64,000 nucleotides of DNA from Acinetobacter sp. ANC 4173 (GTDB taxonomy: Bacteria > Pseudomonadota > Gammaproteobacteria > Pseudomonadales > Moraxellaceae): contig NZ_SJOF01000008.1 of assembly GCF_004331255.1 (NCBI RefSeq), positions 98,254-162,253 on the forward strand, in the 5' to 3' direction. How positions within the stretch are numbered: position 1 is the first letter of the stretch; each line of letters begins with the position of its first letter. Positions 1 to 9,614 of this stretch are shown here, piece after piece. A program made the translations under genes and the position numbers. The notes below the pieces were generated by a model. That model saw nothing but the letters and a program-made list of their open reading frames with translations, did not search any database and was not told the DNA's origin.

Positions 1-1
1 A

Positions 2-952
2 GGCTTCCTTCCTGCGATTGGTCAAATTAGTTATTTACATTATCCAAATCAAAATCAGCATGTCCGTGTGGATAGCGGAATTGTTGAAGGCGATGAAATT
101 ACCACGTTCTATGACCCAATGATTGCCAAGTTAATTGTTTGGGGTGAAAACCGTGAAGCAGCATTGGTTCAAATGCACCATGCCTTAAGTCAGTTTCATG
201 TCGAAGGTTTAGGCAATAACATTGCCTTCTTAGACCGTATCATTCGCTGTGATTCATTTAAAAATGCCAAACTAGATACCAATCTGATTCAACGTGAAGA
301 TGCTTTCTTGATGAATGCAGAAACAGCTTCAGATGAAACCATTGTATCAGCGGCATTTATTGAACTATTGAAGCGTTTTCATCAGCAGCAAAATGCAAAT
401 CCTGTTTGGTCATCAACACCGCTCTGGCGTGTCAATGTGAAGACTCAATACGGCGTAAAATTGCAACTGAATCAACAAGCTATTGAGGTATGCTTTACTG
501 CCATCGATAACGGCTTTATTGCACACTATCAGGGTCAGCAATATCCAGTTCAGGGTCAACTGCTAGATGTACATTTAGCTCAACTTAATCTGAATGGCAA
601 ACAATCGAAATTGGCCTTTAGCATTGATGCAGACCATTTAACTGTTTTCGAAAATGGACAAACGCATAAATTTGCTTATATCCGTCCGAACTATGGCAAT
701 GTCGATACCCAACATAATGAGGGCAATTTGAAAGCGCCAATGCCTGGTGTGATTACCCAAGTTTTGGTTGAAGCCAATGCGCAAGTCAAAAAAGATGACA
801 TTTTACTGACTTTAGAAGCCATGAAGATTGAATACGCTATTCGTGCTCCACGCGATGGTGTGATTACTTCAGCCTACTTCCAACCCGGTGATCAAGTTAA
901 AGCAGGTGATGAACTGGTGGAATTTCAGGCTTTAGCAGAGGAAGTGGCATGA
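2..952 (+). CDS. liuD: Methylcrotonyl-CoA carboxylase, biotin-carrying subunit (C-terminal part)
   Basis: The reading frame is open from the first bases of the window, so the start lies outside. About 316 residues are visible: the end of the biotin carboxylase domain (GIVEGDEITTFYDPMIAKLI, typical of the biotin carboxylase C domain), a variable linker, and a C-terminal biotinyl domain with EAMKIE, whose lysine takes biotin, about 40 residues before the stop. The enzyme carboxylates 3-methylcrotonyl-CoA in leucine degradation with a separate carboxyltransferase subunit, not seen here. The assignment over propionyl- or geranyl-CoA carboxylase rests on the next gene, HMG-CoA lyase, which overlaps by 4 bases (ATGA) and performs the last step of the same pathway. 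Confidence 0.85.
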   Translation, partial: GFLPAIGQISYLHYPNQNQHVRVDSGIVEGDEITTFYDPMIAKLIVWGENREAALVQMHHALSQFHVEGLGNNIAFLDRIIRCDSFKNAKLDTNLIQREDAFLMNAETASDETIVSAAFIELLKRFHQQQNANPVWSSTPLWRVNVKTQYGVKLQLNQQAIEVCFTAIDNGFIAHYQGQQYPVQGQLLDVHLAQLNLNGKQSKLAFSIDADHLTVFENGQTHKFAYIRPNYGNVDTQHNEGNLKAPMPGVITQVLVEANAQVKKDDILLTLEAMKIEYAIRAPRDGVITSAYFQPGDQVKAGDELVEFQALAEEVA

Positions 953-1851
953 CTGAATTTGTAAAAGTTGTTGAAGTCGGTCCGCGTGATGGTTTGCAGA
1001 ATGAGAAAACCTCACTCACCCTTCAAGATCGGAAACAACTGATTTTGGATTTAATGCAGACGGGACTTAAAGCCATTGAAGTCGGTTCTTGCGTGTCTCC
1101 GAAGTGGGTGCCACAAATGGCATTGAGTGATGAACTCTATGCTCAATTGCCCAAGGATCCGAATGTTCAATTCAGTTTGCTCACCCCAAACATGAAGGGC
1201 TTTGAATCTGCTTTGGCTGTCGGATGTAAAGAAGTTGCGGTTTTTACCGCAGCTTCTGAAAGTTTCACGCAAAAAAACATTAATTGTTCAATTGATGAAA
1301 GCTTTGAAAAATTTGCAGATATTCTAAAAGCCGCCAAAGAACATGACATTCAAGTTCGTGGCTATGTATCTTGTGTGGTTGATTGTCCTTATGAAGGTGC
1401 AATTGATCCGAAACAAGTCAGCAAAGTTGTAACCCGTTTATTTGATATGGGTTGTTATGAAGTCTCTTTGGGTGAAACCATTGGTACAGCCACTCCCAAC
1501 CGTGTCAAAAACATGTGGGAAGCTTGTTTAAGCGAATTGGATGCTCAATTCATGGCAGGACATTTCCACAACACCTACGGCATGGCGATTGCCAATATTT
1601 ACCAATCCTTAGAACAAGGCATTCGTGTTTTTGATTCTTCAATTGCGGGTTTAGGTGGTTGTCCTTATGCCAAAGGCGCTTCGGGTAATGTCAGTACCGA
1701 AGATTTATTGTATTTACTCAATGGCATGGGTTTTGAAACAGGCATTAATGTTGAAGCACTGATGCAAGCCAGTCAAAACATCAGTCAGCGTTTAGACCGA
1801 AAAAATCCCTCGAACTTTGCCAATGCCTATTTGCAAACGCGTTGTGCTTAA
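949..1851 (+). CDS. liuE: Hydroxymethylglutaryl-CoA lyase
   Basis: 300 residues, full length. It cleaves HMG-CoA to acetyl-CoA and acetoacetate, the final step of leucine catabolism. Family hallmarks: VGPRDGLQNE near the N-terminus (arginine and aspartate of the active site), the metal-binding GHFHNTYG, and the signature GLGGCPYAKGASGN with the catalytic cysteine. The ATG overlaps the stop of the carboxylase subunit, so the two are translationally coupled. A strong hairpin follows the stop. Confidence 0.93.
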   Translation: MTEFVKVVEVGPRDGLQNEKTSLTLQDRKQLILDLMQTGLKAIEVGSCVSPKWVPQMALSDELYAQLPKDPNVQFSLLTPNMKGFESALAVGCKEVAVFTAASESFTQKNINCSIDESFEKFADILKAAKEHDIQVRGYVSCVVDCPYEGAIDPKQVSKVVTRLFDMGCYEVSLGETIGTATPNRVKNMWEACLSELDAQFMAGHFHNTYGMAIANIYQSLEQGIRVFDSSIAGLGGCPYAKGASGNVSTEDLLYLLNGMGFETGINVEALMQASQNISQRLDRKNPSNFANAYLQTRCA

Positions 1852-1861
1852 CAAAGATAAT

Positions 1862-1890
1862 AAATCAGCCGCTTATTCAGCGGCTGATTT
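1862..1890. terminator. Bidirectional terminator between liuE and cysK
   Basis: Perfect 11-bp inverted repeat AAATCAGCCGC / GCGGCTGATTT with a 7-base loop. A-rich and T-rich flanks let it serve both converging genes. Confidence 0.8.
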
Positions 1891-1914
1891 ACATTTCATA
1901 CTGATCAAACCAAC

Positions 1915-2913
1915 TTAATCAGCAGAAATATCTTCAAACAGAACTGAAGATAAATAGCGTTCACCACTATCAGGTAAGATCACCACAATATTCTTGCCTG
2001 CATTTTCAGGACGAGCTGCCAATTGTGCTGCTGCAGCCATCGCTGCACCGCAAGAAATACCCACTAAAATCCCTTCTTGAGTCGCAGTTTTACGCGCCCA
2101 ATCAATTGCATCTTGGCTAGTAATCGCCACAACCTCATCGACTAAATCAAGGTCTAAGTTCTTCGGAATGAAGTTTGCCCCAATGCCTTGGATTTTATGT
2201 GGTGCTGGTGTAATCGCCTCACCACGTTTGGTTTGACTAATAATTGCAGATTCGGCAGGTTCTACTGCAACCGAGTAAATTGGCTGGTTTTTCACTTTTT
2301 CAAAGAAACGTGAAATCCCTGAAATTGTGCCTCCTGTACCCACACCTGCCACTAAAATATCGACTTGACCATTGGTCGCTGCCCAAATTTCAGGGCCTGT
2401 TGTGTCTTCATGAATTTGCGGATTGGCTGGATTTTCAAATTGTTGTGGCAGGAAATAATGTTCAGGTTGTTCAGTCGCTAAACGAACAGCTTCATCTACT
2501 GCACCTTTCATCCCTTTAGCTGGCTCAGTCAACACCAAGTTTGCGCCCAATGCTTTTAACACTTTACGACGTTCAATACTCATGCTGGCTGGCATGGTTA
2601 AAGTAATATCATAGCCTTTTGCCGCAGCAACAAACGCTAAAGCAATGCCTGTGTTACCACTGGTTGGTTCTACAATATGCATCCCTGCTTTTAACACGCC
2701 ACGTTTTTCTGCATCGGCAATCAGTGCCGCACCAATACGACATTTCACTGAAAAAGCAGGATTTCGGCTTTCAACTTTGGCAAATACATTTGCACCACCC
2801 GAAATGACACGATTAATGCGTACTAATGGTGTATTACCAATCGCTTCGGCATTGTTACTATAAACTGCAATACCTAAATTATTGGGTGTTGGAAAGGCTG
2901 AATCAGTACTCAT
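1915..2913 (-). CDS. cysK: Cysteine synthase A (O-acetylserine sulfhydrylase)
   Basis: 332 residues, PLP-dependent fold type II. It makes cysteine from O-acetylserine and sulfide. The PLP lysine is Lys57 in [11 protein letters not shown], and the phosphate/substrate loop is TSGNTG at residues 84-89. [10 protein letters not shown] and the late [11 protein letters not shown] are also typical. The CysK form is favoured over CysM by the NP(A/S)FSVKCR motif. It is a single gene with its own promoter, and it converges on liuE. Confidence 0.92.
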   Translation of the reverse strand: MSTDSAFPTPNNLGIAVYSNNAEAIGNTPLVRINRVISGGANVFAKVESRNPAFSVKCRIGAALIADAEKRGVLKAGMHIVEPTSGNTGIALAFVAAAKGYDITLTMPASMSIERRKVLKALGANLVLTEPAKGMKGAVDEAVRLATEQPEHYFLPQQFENPANPQIHEDTTGPEIWAATNGQVDILVAGVGTGGTISGISRFFEKVKNQPIYSVAVEPAESAIISQTKRGEAITPAPHKIQGIGANFIPKNLDLDLVDEVVAITSQDAIDWARKTATQEGILVGISCGAAMAAAAQLAARPENAGKNIVVILPDSGERYLSSVLFEDISAD

Positions 2914-2936
2914 GTTATATCCCTAAGTTTATTGAC

Positions 2937-2965
2937 TATTTAGAACTGAATCATGATACAACCAA
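2937..2965 (-). promoter_or_regulatory. Candidate sigma-70 promoter of cysK
   Basis: On the minus strand TTGGTT and TAAATA are separated by 17 bases, about 25 bases upstream of the cysK ATG. Prediction from consensus only. Confidence 0.4.
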
Positions 2966-3069
2966 TTTTGCTGAAATACAGAATGCACGCGGAATTTTCT
3001 GTAGATTTCGCTTTAAAAACATACATTTTAAAAACCTCAATTTCAGCACGTCCCTATGCCATTTTAAGT

Positions 3070-3945
3070 TTAAGCTTCTAAAACTGTTTGGTTCCATTGT
3101 TCAAGCACAGAAACTACCGCGGTAAAATCCATCTGCTCGGCTTGCGCTGTTGGAATCTGCTTAAACAGTGCTTGAATACTTTCAAAAATCGGCACGTTTG
3201 CATCCTGCTGCTGTGCTAAATTCAAGCCAATGCCAATATCTTTCTGCAATAAATTTAGGGCAAAAGTCTTAGGGAAACTACGGTTCAATACCTTTTGCGC
3301 CATGATCGAATCAGACACCGTACTTTTACCACTTGAATGATTAATACAGTTTAAGGCACCCGTAACATCAACTTGCTGTTGCTTAAGAATAGTGAGTCCC
3401 TCCGCCAAAGCCCACAAATGGGTTGCCATCAACACATTATTCACGGCTTTCACCGCAAAGCCTGAACCACTGCATCCAACATATTCGACCAAGCCTGCAA
3501 ATGCAGAAATGATCGGTAAAGCGCGCTGATAGGCTTGTTCATCTCCACCTAACATCACGGTTAAGGTTCCCCGTTCCGCACCAATCGTTTGACCTGACAC
3601 AGGTGCATCTAAATAAGCAACCTGATTTTGCCCAAGCTGCCGAGATAACTTGCGTGCTGAATCTGGCACACCACTGGTACAGTCAATCCAGATACTACCC
3701 GTTTTGGGTGGAAATTCGGCAATCAGTTGTTCAACATCTGCACTGGTCGGCAGACAGGAAAAAATATAATCAGCTTGTGCGGCTTGTTCCAAACTCACAG
3801 CCTGTGTACCAAATTGCTGTGCATGATGTTCTGCTTTTTCAGCTGTACGGTTCCAGACATACACGGGTAAACCGAGCTTGGGAAGATGGGAAGCCATATG
3901 CCAACCCATCGCGCCTAATCCAATAAAAGCAATACTTTGACTCAA
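3070..3945 (-). CDS. NAD(P)-dependent beta-hydroxyacid dehydrogenase, probable malonic semialdehyde reductase of the rut operon
   Basis: About 291 residues of the 3-hydroxyisobutyrate/tartronate-semialdehyde dehydrogenase family. The Rossmann motif IGLGAMG is at residues 8-14, the substrate motif [16 protein letters not shown] in the middle, and the catalytic lysine in [12 protein letters not shown] chose the TTG at 3945 because GGAGAG lies 5 bases before it and because the family starts just before the glycine motif; an upstream GTG at 3987 would overlap rutG. The gene follows rutG by 22 bases in the operon. There is no rutE, so I infer that it reduces malonic semialdehyde to 3-hydroxypropionate, RutE's job in E. 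coli. Substrate unproven. Confidence 0.8.
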   Translation of the reverse strand: MSQSIAFIGLGAMGWHMASHLPKLGLPVYVWNRTAEKAEHHAQQFGTQAVSLEQAAQADYIFSCLPTSADVEQLIAEFPPKTGSIWIDCTSGVPDSARKLSRQLGQNQVAYLDAPVSGQTIGAERGTLTVMLGGDEQAYQRALPIISAFAGLVEYVGCSGSGFAVKAVNNVLMATHLWALAEGLTILKQQQVDVTGALNCINHSSGKSTVSDSIMAQKVLNRSFPKTFALNLLQKDIGIGLNLAQQQDANVPIFESIQALFKQIPTAQAEQMDFTAVVSVLEQWNQTVLEA

Positions 3946-3967
3946 TTGATCTCTCCAATCAGGCTCA

Positions 3968-5326
3968 TTAAGAGCCTTGTGCAACACTACTATTTACTTC
4001 ACTATCCACGTCCTGCACTTTGGTTACAGTCTCTTCACCCCGGTTTAAAAATAGGTTGAGTAGAATTGCTGCCAGTGTTGCGGTACCAATACCACCCAAG
4101 TCAAATGATCCGATGTGTAAACTGAAGTTACCTGCGCCCATAATTAAACTCACGGCTGCAATAATTAAGGTGCTGTTTTGGGTAAAATCAACTTTGTTAT
4201 CGACCCAGATTTTTGCTCCAGCGACAGTAATCAAACCAAATACAACGATAGATGCCCCACCTAAAAGTGCGACTGGAATGGTGCTGATCACGGCGCCAAA
4301 CTTTGGTGATAAGCCAAGTAAAATGGCGAAGATCCCTGCGACGACAAAAATGGTGGTTGAATAAACTTTGGTGACTGCCATTACGCCAATGTTCTCGGCA
4401 TAGGTGGTCATGCCTGTACCACCAACCGAAGCGGATAAAGAGGTACATACACCATCTGCGAAAAATGCGCGGCCCATATACGGCGACAGGTTTTTCCCTG
4501 TCATGGCTGAAACTGCTTTGAAATGTCCTAAGTTTTCTGCCACTAAAATAATCGCGACAGGTGCAATCAGTAACATAGCATTGGCGTTAAAAACGGGTGC
4601 ATGGAACATCGGTAATCCAAACCATGCAGCATTGCCAATGATTGAGAAATCAATTGGTTTGCCGAACCCCATGACATTGGCAAGCAAGAAATAAACAAGA
4701 TAAGCAGAACACAGCCCAATCAGTAATAACAAGCGACGCACCATGCCGCGAGTAAACACAGCAACAGCACTAATACAGACAATGGTAATCACCGCCATCC
4801 ACGTATCGAATGTATTGGTAGATACACTTTTAATGGTAATGGGTGCAAGGTTCAAACCAATGATCATGACAATCGCACCTGTAACAATCGGGGGCATCAA
4901 CTTTTCGATCCAACCTGTTCCCGTCTTCATCACCACAAGACCAATACCTGCATACACTAGACCACAAGCAATTGTTCCCCCAAGAGCTAAAGCAATGTTT
5001 GGATTTGAACCTACACCTGCGTAACCTGTTGCGGCCGCGACTGCCCCAATAAAGGCGAAACTTGACCCCAGATAACTTGGCATACGACCGCCCGTCATCA
5101 GGAAGAATAAAATCGTGCCTATTCCTGTAATGAAGATGGTTAAGTTAGGATCGAAGCCCATCAACAATGGCGCCAGTACCGTTGCTCCAAACATGGCAAA
5201 AGCATGTTGTAAGCCTAGAACGATACTGCGTCCGACTGGGAGATATTCATCAATTTGAACAGGGGTTGTATCTAAGTCGCCTTGGTAAGGCTTAAATTTT
5301 GGAAACCACGATTGTTTTTCTTGCAT
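3968..5326 (-). CDS. rutG: Uracil/pyrimidine permease RutG
   Basis: About 452 residues of the NCS2 nucleobase:cation symporter family, with roughly 12-14 hydrophobic segments. PVQIDEYLPVGRSIVLGLQHAFAMFG is the typical RutG/UraA N-terminus, and VGGTGMTTYAENIGVMAVTKVYS is the NCS2 signature. It brings uracil across the inner membrane for the Rut enzymes. I chose the ATG at 5326 because GGAGGGG precedes it; an earlier start inside the rutF end would lengthen it by 13 unlikely residues. Confidence 0.9.
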   Translation of the reverse strand: MQEKQSWFPKFKPYQGDLDTTPVQIDEYLPVGRSIVLGLQHAFAMFGATVLAPLLMGFDPNLTIFITGIGTILFFLMTGGRMPSYLGSSFAFIGAVAAATGYAGVGSNPNIALALGGTIACGLVYAGIGLVVMKTGTGWIEKLMPPIVTGAIVMIIGLNLAPITIKSVSTNTFDTWMAVITIVCISAVAVFTRGMVRRLLLLIGLCSAYLVYFLLANVMGFGKPIDFSIIGNAAWFGLPMFHAPVFNANAMLLIAPVAIILVAENLGHFKAVSAMTGKNLSPYMGRAFFADGVCTSLSASVGGTGMTTYAENIGVMAVTKVYSTTIFVVAGIFAILLGLSPKFGAVISTIPVALLGGASIVVFGLITVAGAKIWVDNKVDFTQNSTLIIAAVSLIMGAGNFSLHIGSFDLGGIGTATLAAILLNLFLNRGEETVTKVQDVDSEVNSSVAQGS

Positions 5327-5358
5327 GGGTTTCCCCTCCTTCTTATAGGGTTTGTTCT

Positions 5359-5925
5359 TTAGCACATACGGTGTGGTTCACAATAAGCACGGTTAAAATA
5401 CATCAACGCATTTAAGCCCTGATTGTGTTGAATGGCTTTGACCTGACAGAATAAAACATCATGACTCCCCACACTCATGCTTTGCACAATTTCACAGTCA
5501 AAACTAATTAAGGCATCCTGTAAAACAGGCGCTTGAGTAGCCAGCGTTTCCCACTGACCCGCAGCAAAGCGTTCAGGCATTGGTGTTTTGCCACCAAAAA
5601 CATTGGAAAGTACCATCTGATGTGAAGCTAAGGTGTTCACACATAAAACTTTATTGATCTTAAAAGTCTCAAATACAGATGCAGAACGATTGAGACATAC
5701 TAACAATGTCGGTGGTGTATCCGTCACACTACATACGGCAGATGCGGTAAAACCTGCGACACCTGCGGGTCCAGAAGTAGTAATCACATTTACTGCTGCA
5801 CCCAAATTTGACATGCCTTCGCGGAATGCTTTCTGATCGACATCAATATGCGTGGTTTTTTGCGTGTTATAGATTTTTTCTAAACATTCTTCTTTGATTA
5901 AGCTTTTGAGTAATTCTGCATTCAT
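5359..5925 (-). CDS. rutF: FMN reductase RutF
   Basis: 188 residues of the flavin reductase (FMN-binding split barrel) family; it supplies reduced FMN to the monooxygenase RutA. Typical segments: [46 protein letters not shown] in the first half and [10 protein letters not shown] near the end. The protein carries about 25 residues before the conserved part, so it is slightly longer than E. coli RutF. AGGAG sits close upstream of the ATG. It lies between rutC and rutG. Confidence 0.9.
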   Translation of the reverse strand: MNAELLKSLIKEECLEKIYNTQKTTHIDVDQKAFREGMSNLGAAVNVITTSGPAGVAGFTASAVCSVTDTPPTLLVCLNRSASVFETFKINKVLCVNTLASHQMVLSNVFGGKTPMPERFAAGQWETLATQAPVLQDALISFDCEIVQSMSVGSHDVLFCQVKAIQHNQGLNALMYFNRAYCEPHRMC

Positions 5926-5960
5926 CTTGGTTCTCCTATCGTGGCTAGTCTTGCTACTAC

Positions 5961-6350
5961 CTAAGCAGTAGCGGCATGGGCAACACTGGCTATTTCAACG
6001 AGGGCATCGGGCTTCACCAAACCAGCCTGAATGCAGTAACGTGCAGGCTTGTCCCCTGGAAAATACTCGGCATAGACTTGATTAATCGCAGCATAATCTG
6101 CCCAATCTTTGACAAAAATATGGTTAAAGGTCACATCCTCCATACTTCCACCTGCTTCTTTCAATACTGATTGAATGGTTTCTAAAATATGTCGTGCTTG
6201 AGCAGCCGCATCGCCGACATGAACCACATTGTTGTTTTCATCAAAAGCCAATGTGCCTGAGACATACACAATATTATCTGCCTTGGTGGCTGGAACATAG
6301 GGTGCTAAAGGTTTTGATGTTCCTGCTGGAATAATGACTTGTTTAGGCAT
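5961..6350 (-). CDS. rutC: RidA-family protein RutC (aminoacrylate peracid step)
   Basis: 129 residues, a typical RidA/YjgF trimer subunit. [24 protein letters not shown] and [16 protein letters not shown] are diagnostic; Arg104 in the latter corresponds to the substrate-carboxylate arginine of the family. RutC was proposed to handle the 3-aminoacrylate peracid formed after RutB; later work sees the family as enamine deaminases, so the exact step is debated. It sits 14 bases after rutB. Confidence 0.9.
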   Translation of the reverse strand: MPKQVIIPAGTSKPLAPYVPATKADNIVYVSGTLAFDENNNVVHVGDAAAQARHILETIQSVLKEAGGSMEDVTFNHIFVKDWADYAAINQVYAEYFPGDKPARYCIQAGLVKPDALVEIASVAHAATA

Positions 6351-6364
6351 GGTAATCGCTCCTT

Positions 6365-7120
6365 TTAAGCAGTTTTAGCGAGTTGGTCGGTATTGGGAAC
6401 AAAAGTGTCGACAAAACTTTGCGTATCGGACACCCAGCCAAAGAAGGTTTTGATGTTATAGAGGCTTGCAGCTTGAATTTCTGCTGAACCCGCCTGATAA
6501 CAGGCATCTTTTAATGCCACCCCGAAGTACTCGAGGAAAAAACCATCTCTTAAGGTCGATTCCACGCAAACATTGGTCGCAATACCAACAAAGACTAAAT
6601 TACGAATCCCGCGGGCACGTAACATGCTGTCTAATGCAGTATTAAAGAAACCGCTGTAGCGAGGTTTTTCAATTACAATGTCTTGCGCCAAGGGTTGCAA
6701 TTCATCGATCAGCTCAAAATCCCAACCGCCTTTTGCCAGTAATTTGCCTTGTAGTTCAGGTTGTTTACGCATAGTTTTCAGTGCATTGGATTTATGAAAA
6801 TTTGGTGAACCGCGTCCTCCCGCTTCTACATATTGATCATCCCAGCCGTTTTTAAAGTAAATCACCTGAATATTGGCTGCATGTGCCGTTTCAACTGCCT
6901 TTTTAATGTTCTGTACCACAGGTTGGGTCGCTGAAACATCAAAACCAGCTAAATCCAGATAGCCACCCATTGAGGTATAGGCATTCTGCATATCAATGAC
7001 AATTAAGGCCGTTTGCTCAGGTGCAAACTGAATATTTTCAGGTTCTGCTTTTAAGGTTTTACCTTGACCTGTAGCTTCGGTAAAATCGCTGATGACTGTA
7101 TGTGTATTGACTTGGCTCAT
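6365..7120 (-). CDS. rutB: Ureidoacrylate amidohydrolase RutB
   Basis: 251 residues, isochorismatase/cysteine hydrolase fold. It hydrolyses the ring-opened (peroxy)ureidoacrylate made by RutA, releasing carbamate. The catalytic triad is visible as Asp43 (VIDMQNAY), Lys152 (IEKPRYSGF) and Cys185 (ATNVCVEST). The start is the ATG at 7120, preceded by GGAG and overlapping the rutA stop as ATGA; an upstream frame extension of 22 residues has no family similarity. Confidence 0.92.
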   Translation of the reverse strand: MSQVNTHTVISDFTEATGQGKTLKAEPENIQFAPEQTALIVIDMQNAYTSMGGYLDLAGFDVSATQPVVQNIKKAVETAHAANIQVIYFKNGWDDQYVEAGGRGSPNFHKSNALKTMRKQPELQGKLLAKGGWDFELIDELQPLAQDIVIEKPRYSGFFNTALDSMLRARGIRNLVFVGIATNVCVESTLRDGFFLEYFGVALKDACYQAGSAEIQAASLYNIKTFFGWVSDTQSFVDTFVPNTDQLAKTA

Positions 7121-8235
7121 GCTGATTTCTCCAAAACTGTTACAGGTGCTTGTTCTGCCAGATCCATCACAACATGTTGACGGCATTGCATAAGCGGTTG
7201 AATTTTTTGACCAAAATCTTCGACGCCCTGAACGAAATCATCAAAAGTTAATAAAATGCCTTCTGTGCCTTTAATGTCACCAATTTCATCTAACATCGCT
7301 GCGACTTTTTCATAAGAACCTACCAAGGTGCCCATGTTGATATTGACGGGAGATACACTCGATGCCATTTGACGAATATTGGTATCGGTTCCTGAAGTAG
7401 TGTCTTTGCCGCCTTGATTCATCAGCCAGTTAATTGCTTCCATGTCTGCGCCATCGTTATAGCTTTGCCATTTCGCCAATGCTTCTTCATCAGTTTCAGC
7501 AGCAATTACCATAAACAACACATAAGTTTGAACATCACGTCCTGTTTTATCAGTATGTGCTTTTAGGCGATCATTGATTTCTGCATAAGCGGTTGGTGTG
7601 TTTAAACCTTTCCCAAACACAAAGTTGTAATCCGCGTATTGCGCAGAAAATGCCAGTCCTGTATCCGATTGACCTGCACAGATAATTTTCATATCCGCTT
7701 GTGGTGTTGGGCTGACACGACAATCCTGCATTTCAAAATGTTCGCCTTTGAAATCTGACTTACCTGTAGCCCACAGTTCACGAAGAACTTGCACATATTC
7801 AGATAAATAGTCATAGCGCTTCCCAAAATACTCATCTCCTGGCCACATCCCCATTTGCGTATATTCAGGCGCTTGCCAGCCTGTCACGACATTTAAGCCA
7901 AAACGACCATTCGAAATGGAGTCAATAGTTGAAGCCATACGTGCAACAATTGCAGGTGGCATCACCAAAGTTGCTGCGGTTGCATAAATTTTAATTTTGC
8001 TGGTAACCGCAGCTAAGCCCGCCATGAGTGTGAAGGTTTCTAAGTTGTGATCCCAAAATTCGGTTTTGCCACCAAAGCCACGCAGTTTAATCATGGACAA
8101 GGCAAAATCGAAACCATAATGCTCGGCACGTTGTACAATTTTTTTGTTGAGTTCAAAGCTCGGCATGTACTGTGGCGCATTTTCAGAAAGTAACCAGCCA
8201 TTGTTCCCGATTGGGCAAAAGACACCTATTTTCAT
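7117..8235 (-). CDS. rutA: Pyrimidine monooxygenase RutA
   Basis: 372 residues, class C flavin monooxygenase of the bacterial luciferase-like family. It opens the uracil ring between N3 and C4 using FMNH2 from RutF. The N-terminus [22 protein letters not shown] and the segment [16 protein letters not shown] are characteristic of RutA. GAGG lies 8 bases before the ATG. It is the first gene of the operon rutA-B-C-F-G-dehydrogenase, behind a sigma-54 type promoter. Confidence 0.93.
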   Translation of the reverse strand: MKIGVFCPIGNNGWLLSENAPQYMPSFELNKKIVQRAEHYGFDFALSMIKLRGFGGKTEFWDHNLETFTLMAGLAAVTSKIKIYATAATLVMPPAIVARMASTIDSISNGRFGLNVVTGWQAPEYTQMGMWPGDEYFGKRYDYLSEYVQVLRELWATGKSDFKGEHFEMQDCRVSPTPQADMKIICAGQSDTGLAFSAQYADYNFVFGKGLNTPTAYAEINDRLKAHTDKTGRDVQTYVLFMVIAAETDEEALAKWQSYNDGADMEAINWLMNQGGKDTTSGTDTNIRQMASSVSPVNINMGTLVGSYEKVAAMLDEIGDIKGTEGILLTFDDFVQGVEDFGQKIQPLMQCRQHVVMDLAEQAPVTVLEKSA

Positions 8236-8326
8236 GTGTTACATCCTCATTCAATTATGAAATTTCTCAAAACCTATACCCTGTTATTTTTTGGGATATA
8301 AATCTTTATATTCTTAACTTGATGAG

Positions 8327-8342
8327 TGCATGGAGTGTGCCA
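8327..8342 (-). promoter_or_regulatory. Candidate sigma-54 promoter of the rut operon
   Basis: On the minus strand TTGGCAC, five bases, then ATGCA: the -24 GG and -12 GC dinucleotides are ten bases apart as sigma-54 requires, with one deviation from TTGCA. It lies about 90 bases before the rutA ATG. In E. coli the rut operon is under NtrC and sigma-54, which makes the match credible. Confidence 0.6.
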
Positions 8343-8396
8343 ACTTTTTAAATTAATTTAATATCAATAATTTAAAACCATTAAAATATTTATGTA

Positions 8397-8486
8397 TTTT
8401 ACCGAAAGGTAAAATTGACATTTTTAATGTGCACTTTTTTTGTGATTCATGATCTAAATGTGTGCACATTTTTTACCAAATGGAAA
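8397..8486. promoter_or_regulatory. Paired operator-like dyads upstream of rutA
   Basis: Two related dyads: TTTTACC-GAAA-GGTAAAA at 8397-8414 and TTTACCA-AA-TGGAAAA at 8471-8486. Both resemble the RutR operator known from E. coli (TTGACCA-NN-TGGTCAA), the second at 11 of 14 defined positions. Between them TGTGCAC occurs twice (about 8429 and 8461). The block lies 55-145 bases upstream of the sigma-54 site, where an enhancer for NtrC would be expected. Which protein binds is unknown; no rutR gene is in the window. Confidence 0.4.
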
Positions 8487-8499
8487 AATAACGAAAAGA

Positions 8500-8530
8500 A
8501 AAAAGGCACTGGGTTAAGCAGTGCCTTTTT
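8500..8530 (-). terminator. Terminator after rutD
   Basis: Perfect 12-bp inverted repeat AAAAAGGCACTG / CAGTGCCTTTTT with a 7-base loop and a T-rich exit on the minus strand. It separates rutD from rutA. Confidence 0.85.
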
Positions 8531-8576
8531 GAATTTTTATATCAACCTATATGATGGTGAAAATGAACCTGACTTG

Positions 8577-9392
8577 TTAACTTGCCGCTAAATTTTCAGC
8601 TAATTTCTTCACTAGTTTTTCTAATAACAATTGATTGAATATTTCAGGTTGTGTAACCGTTACCGCATGTGCGCCATGCGGCAGCATATCTAATTCAGCA
8701 TGTGGAAATAGCTGTTTTAATTGATAACTTTGTTGATGCGGCACCAGAAAATCATCTTCAGTCGCGATTAAATAGATTGGAATTTTATTTAAACTCGAAA
8801 TTGTTGCAGCCTTCAGTTCATAACTCATTAAAGCATTCAAACGCGTGAAGACATTTAGCAAAGGAGGAAATTGTTCGATCTGCTTATTTTCCTGAATTTC
8901 TAAATCCGCAATATGTGCAGAAATCCATGCTGGCGGATATAAGAACAATGCCTGTGCTCGGACATACGCTTCGACACCCGCATATTGCAATAATGATATA
9001 CGAGTATTGAAACACTTCTGCGTATGCGGATCTAATTGCGCCCAGCCATTGATAACCGTAAGCGACAACATGGTTTTTTCAGATTTTTCCAATAAAACGG
9101 CCAGCTCTGCCCCAATAAAACCCCCTAAAGCATGCCCAACAAAGTGGAATTCTTGAATGTTCAATATGGATAATAAATCCATGACCTGTTTGGCTAAGTG
9201 AGTCATACTGTAGTTTTCTGCAAGAATGGCTGCATTTTTATGGCAACCTTCTTGATCATAAATCACCACATGAAAATGTTGTTGTAATGCTTGTATTTGC
9301 GGTGTCCAAAACTGTCCATGTCCACCTAAACCTGCCGATAAAACAATATATTCAGCAGATATTTTTTGTGATGGAAAAACCTGATAATGCAT
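8577..9392 (-). CDS. rutD: Aminoacrylate hydrolase RutD
   Basis: 271 residues, alpha/beta-hydrolase fold. RutD speeds conversion of 3-aminoacrylate to malonic semialdehyde and ammonia. Matches to E. coli RutD remembered across the chain: SAGLGGHGQFW, VIYDQEGC, YSMTHLAKQV, VINGWAQLDPHTQKCF, LFLYPPAW and NALMSYEL. The nucleophile elbow reads GHALGG, with alanine where classical hydrolases have serine; RutD orthologues share this, so it is not a defect. Unlike E. coli, the gene is not inside the operon but a separate unit upstream, ended by its own terminator. Confidence 0.87.
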   Translation of the reverse strand: MHYQVFPSQKISAEYIVLSAGLGGHGQFWTPQIQALQQHFHVVIYDQEGCHKNAAILAENYSMTHLAKQVMDLLSILNIQEFHFVGHALGGFIGAELAVLLEKSEKTMLSLTVINGWAQLDPHTQKCFNTRISLLQYAGVEAYVRAQALFLYPPAWISAHIADLEIQENKQIEQFPPLLNVFTRLNALMSYELKAATISSLNKIPIYLIATEDDFLVPHQQSYQLKQLFPHAELDMLPHGAHAVTVTQPEIFNQLLLEKLVKKLAENLAAS

Positions 9393-9614
9393 AATGATTG
9401 GCCTCTAAGAAAAATATATTTCCTAGAGTTCAGCAAAAAATATGCCCATTTACTTTTCTTCAATGATTCAAACAATCGCTTTGATCTTTATGGTCGTATT
9501 TTCTAAAGATACGATCTGTTACATGCTTTATGTTCTATTTAGCAACAAAAGCATTTGTATTCTTAGACAAGATTGAACAAAATAATCCTCGAAACATGGT
9601 TCATAGGAATAACA

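Noticed and set aside
4020..5024. Several long open frames antisense to rutG
   Set aside because: They follow the codon periodicity of the membrane protein, have no ribosome sites and no family similarity.
7121..7186. N-terminal extension of rutB
   Set aside because: Encodes a cysteine-rich shadow of the rutA end; GGAG and the ATGA overlap point to 7120.
9105..9125. GHALGG in place of the serine nucleophile motif in the alpha/beta hydrolase
   Set aside because: The alanine is shared by RutD orthologues, so it is a family trait and not a damaged gene.
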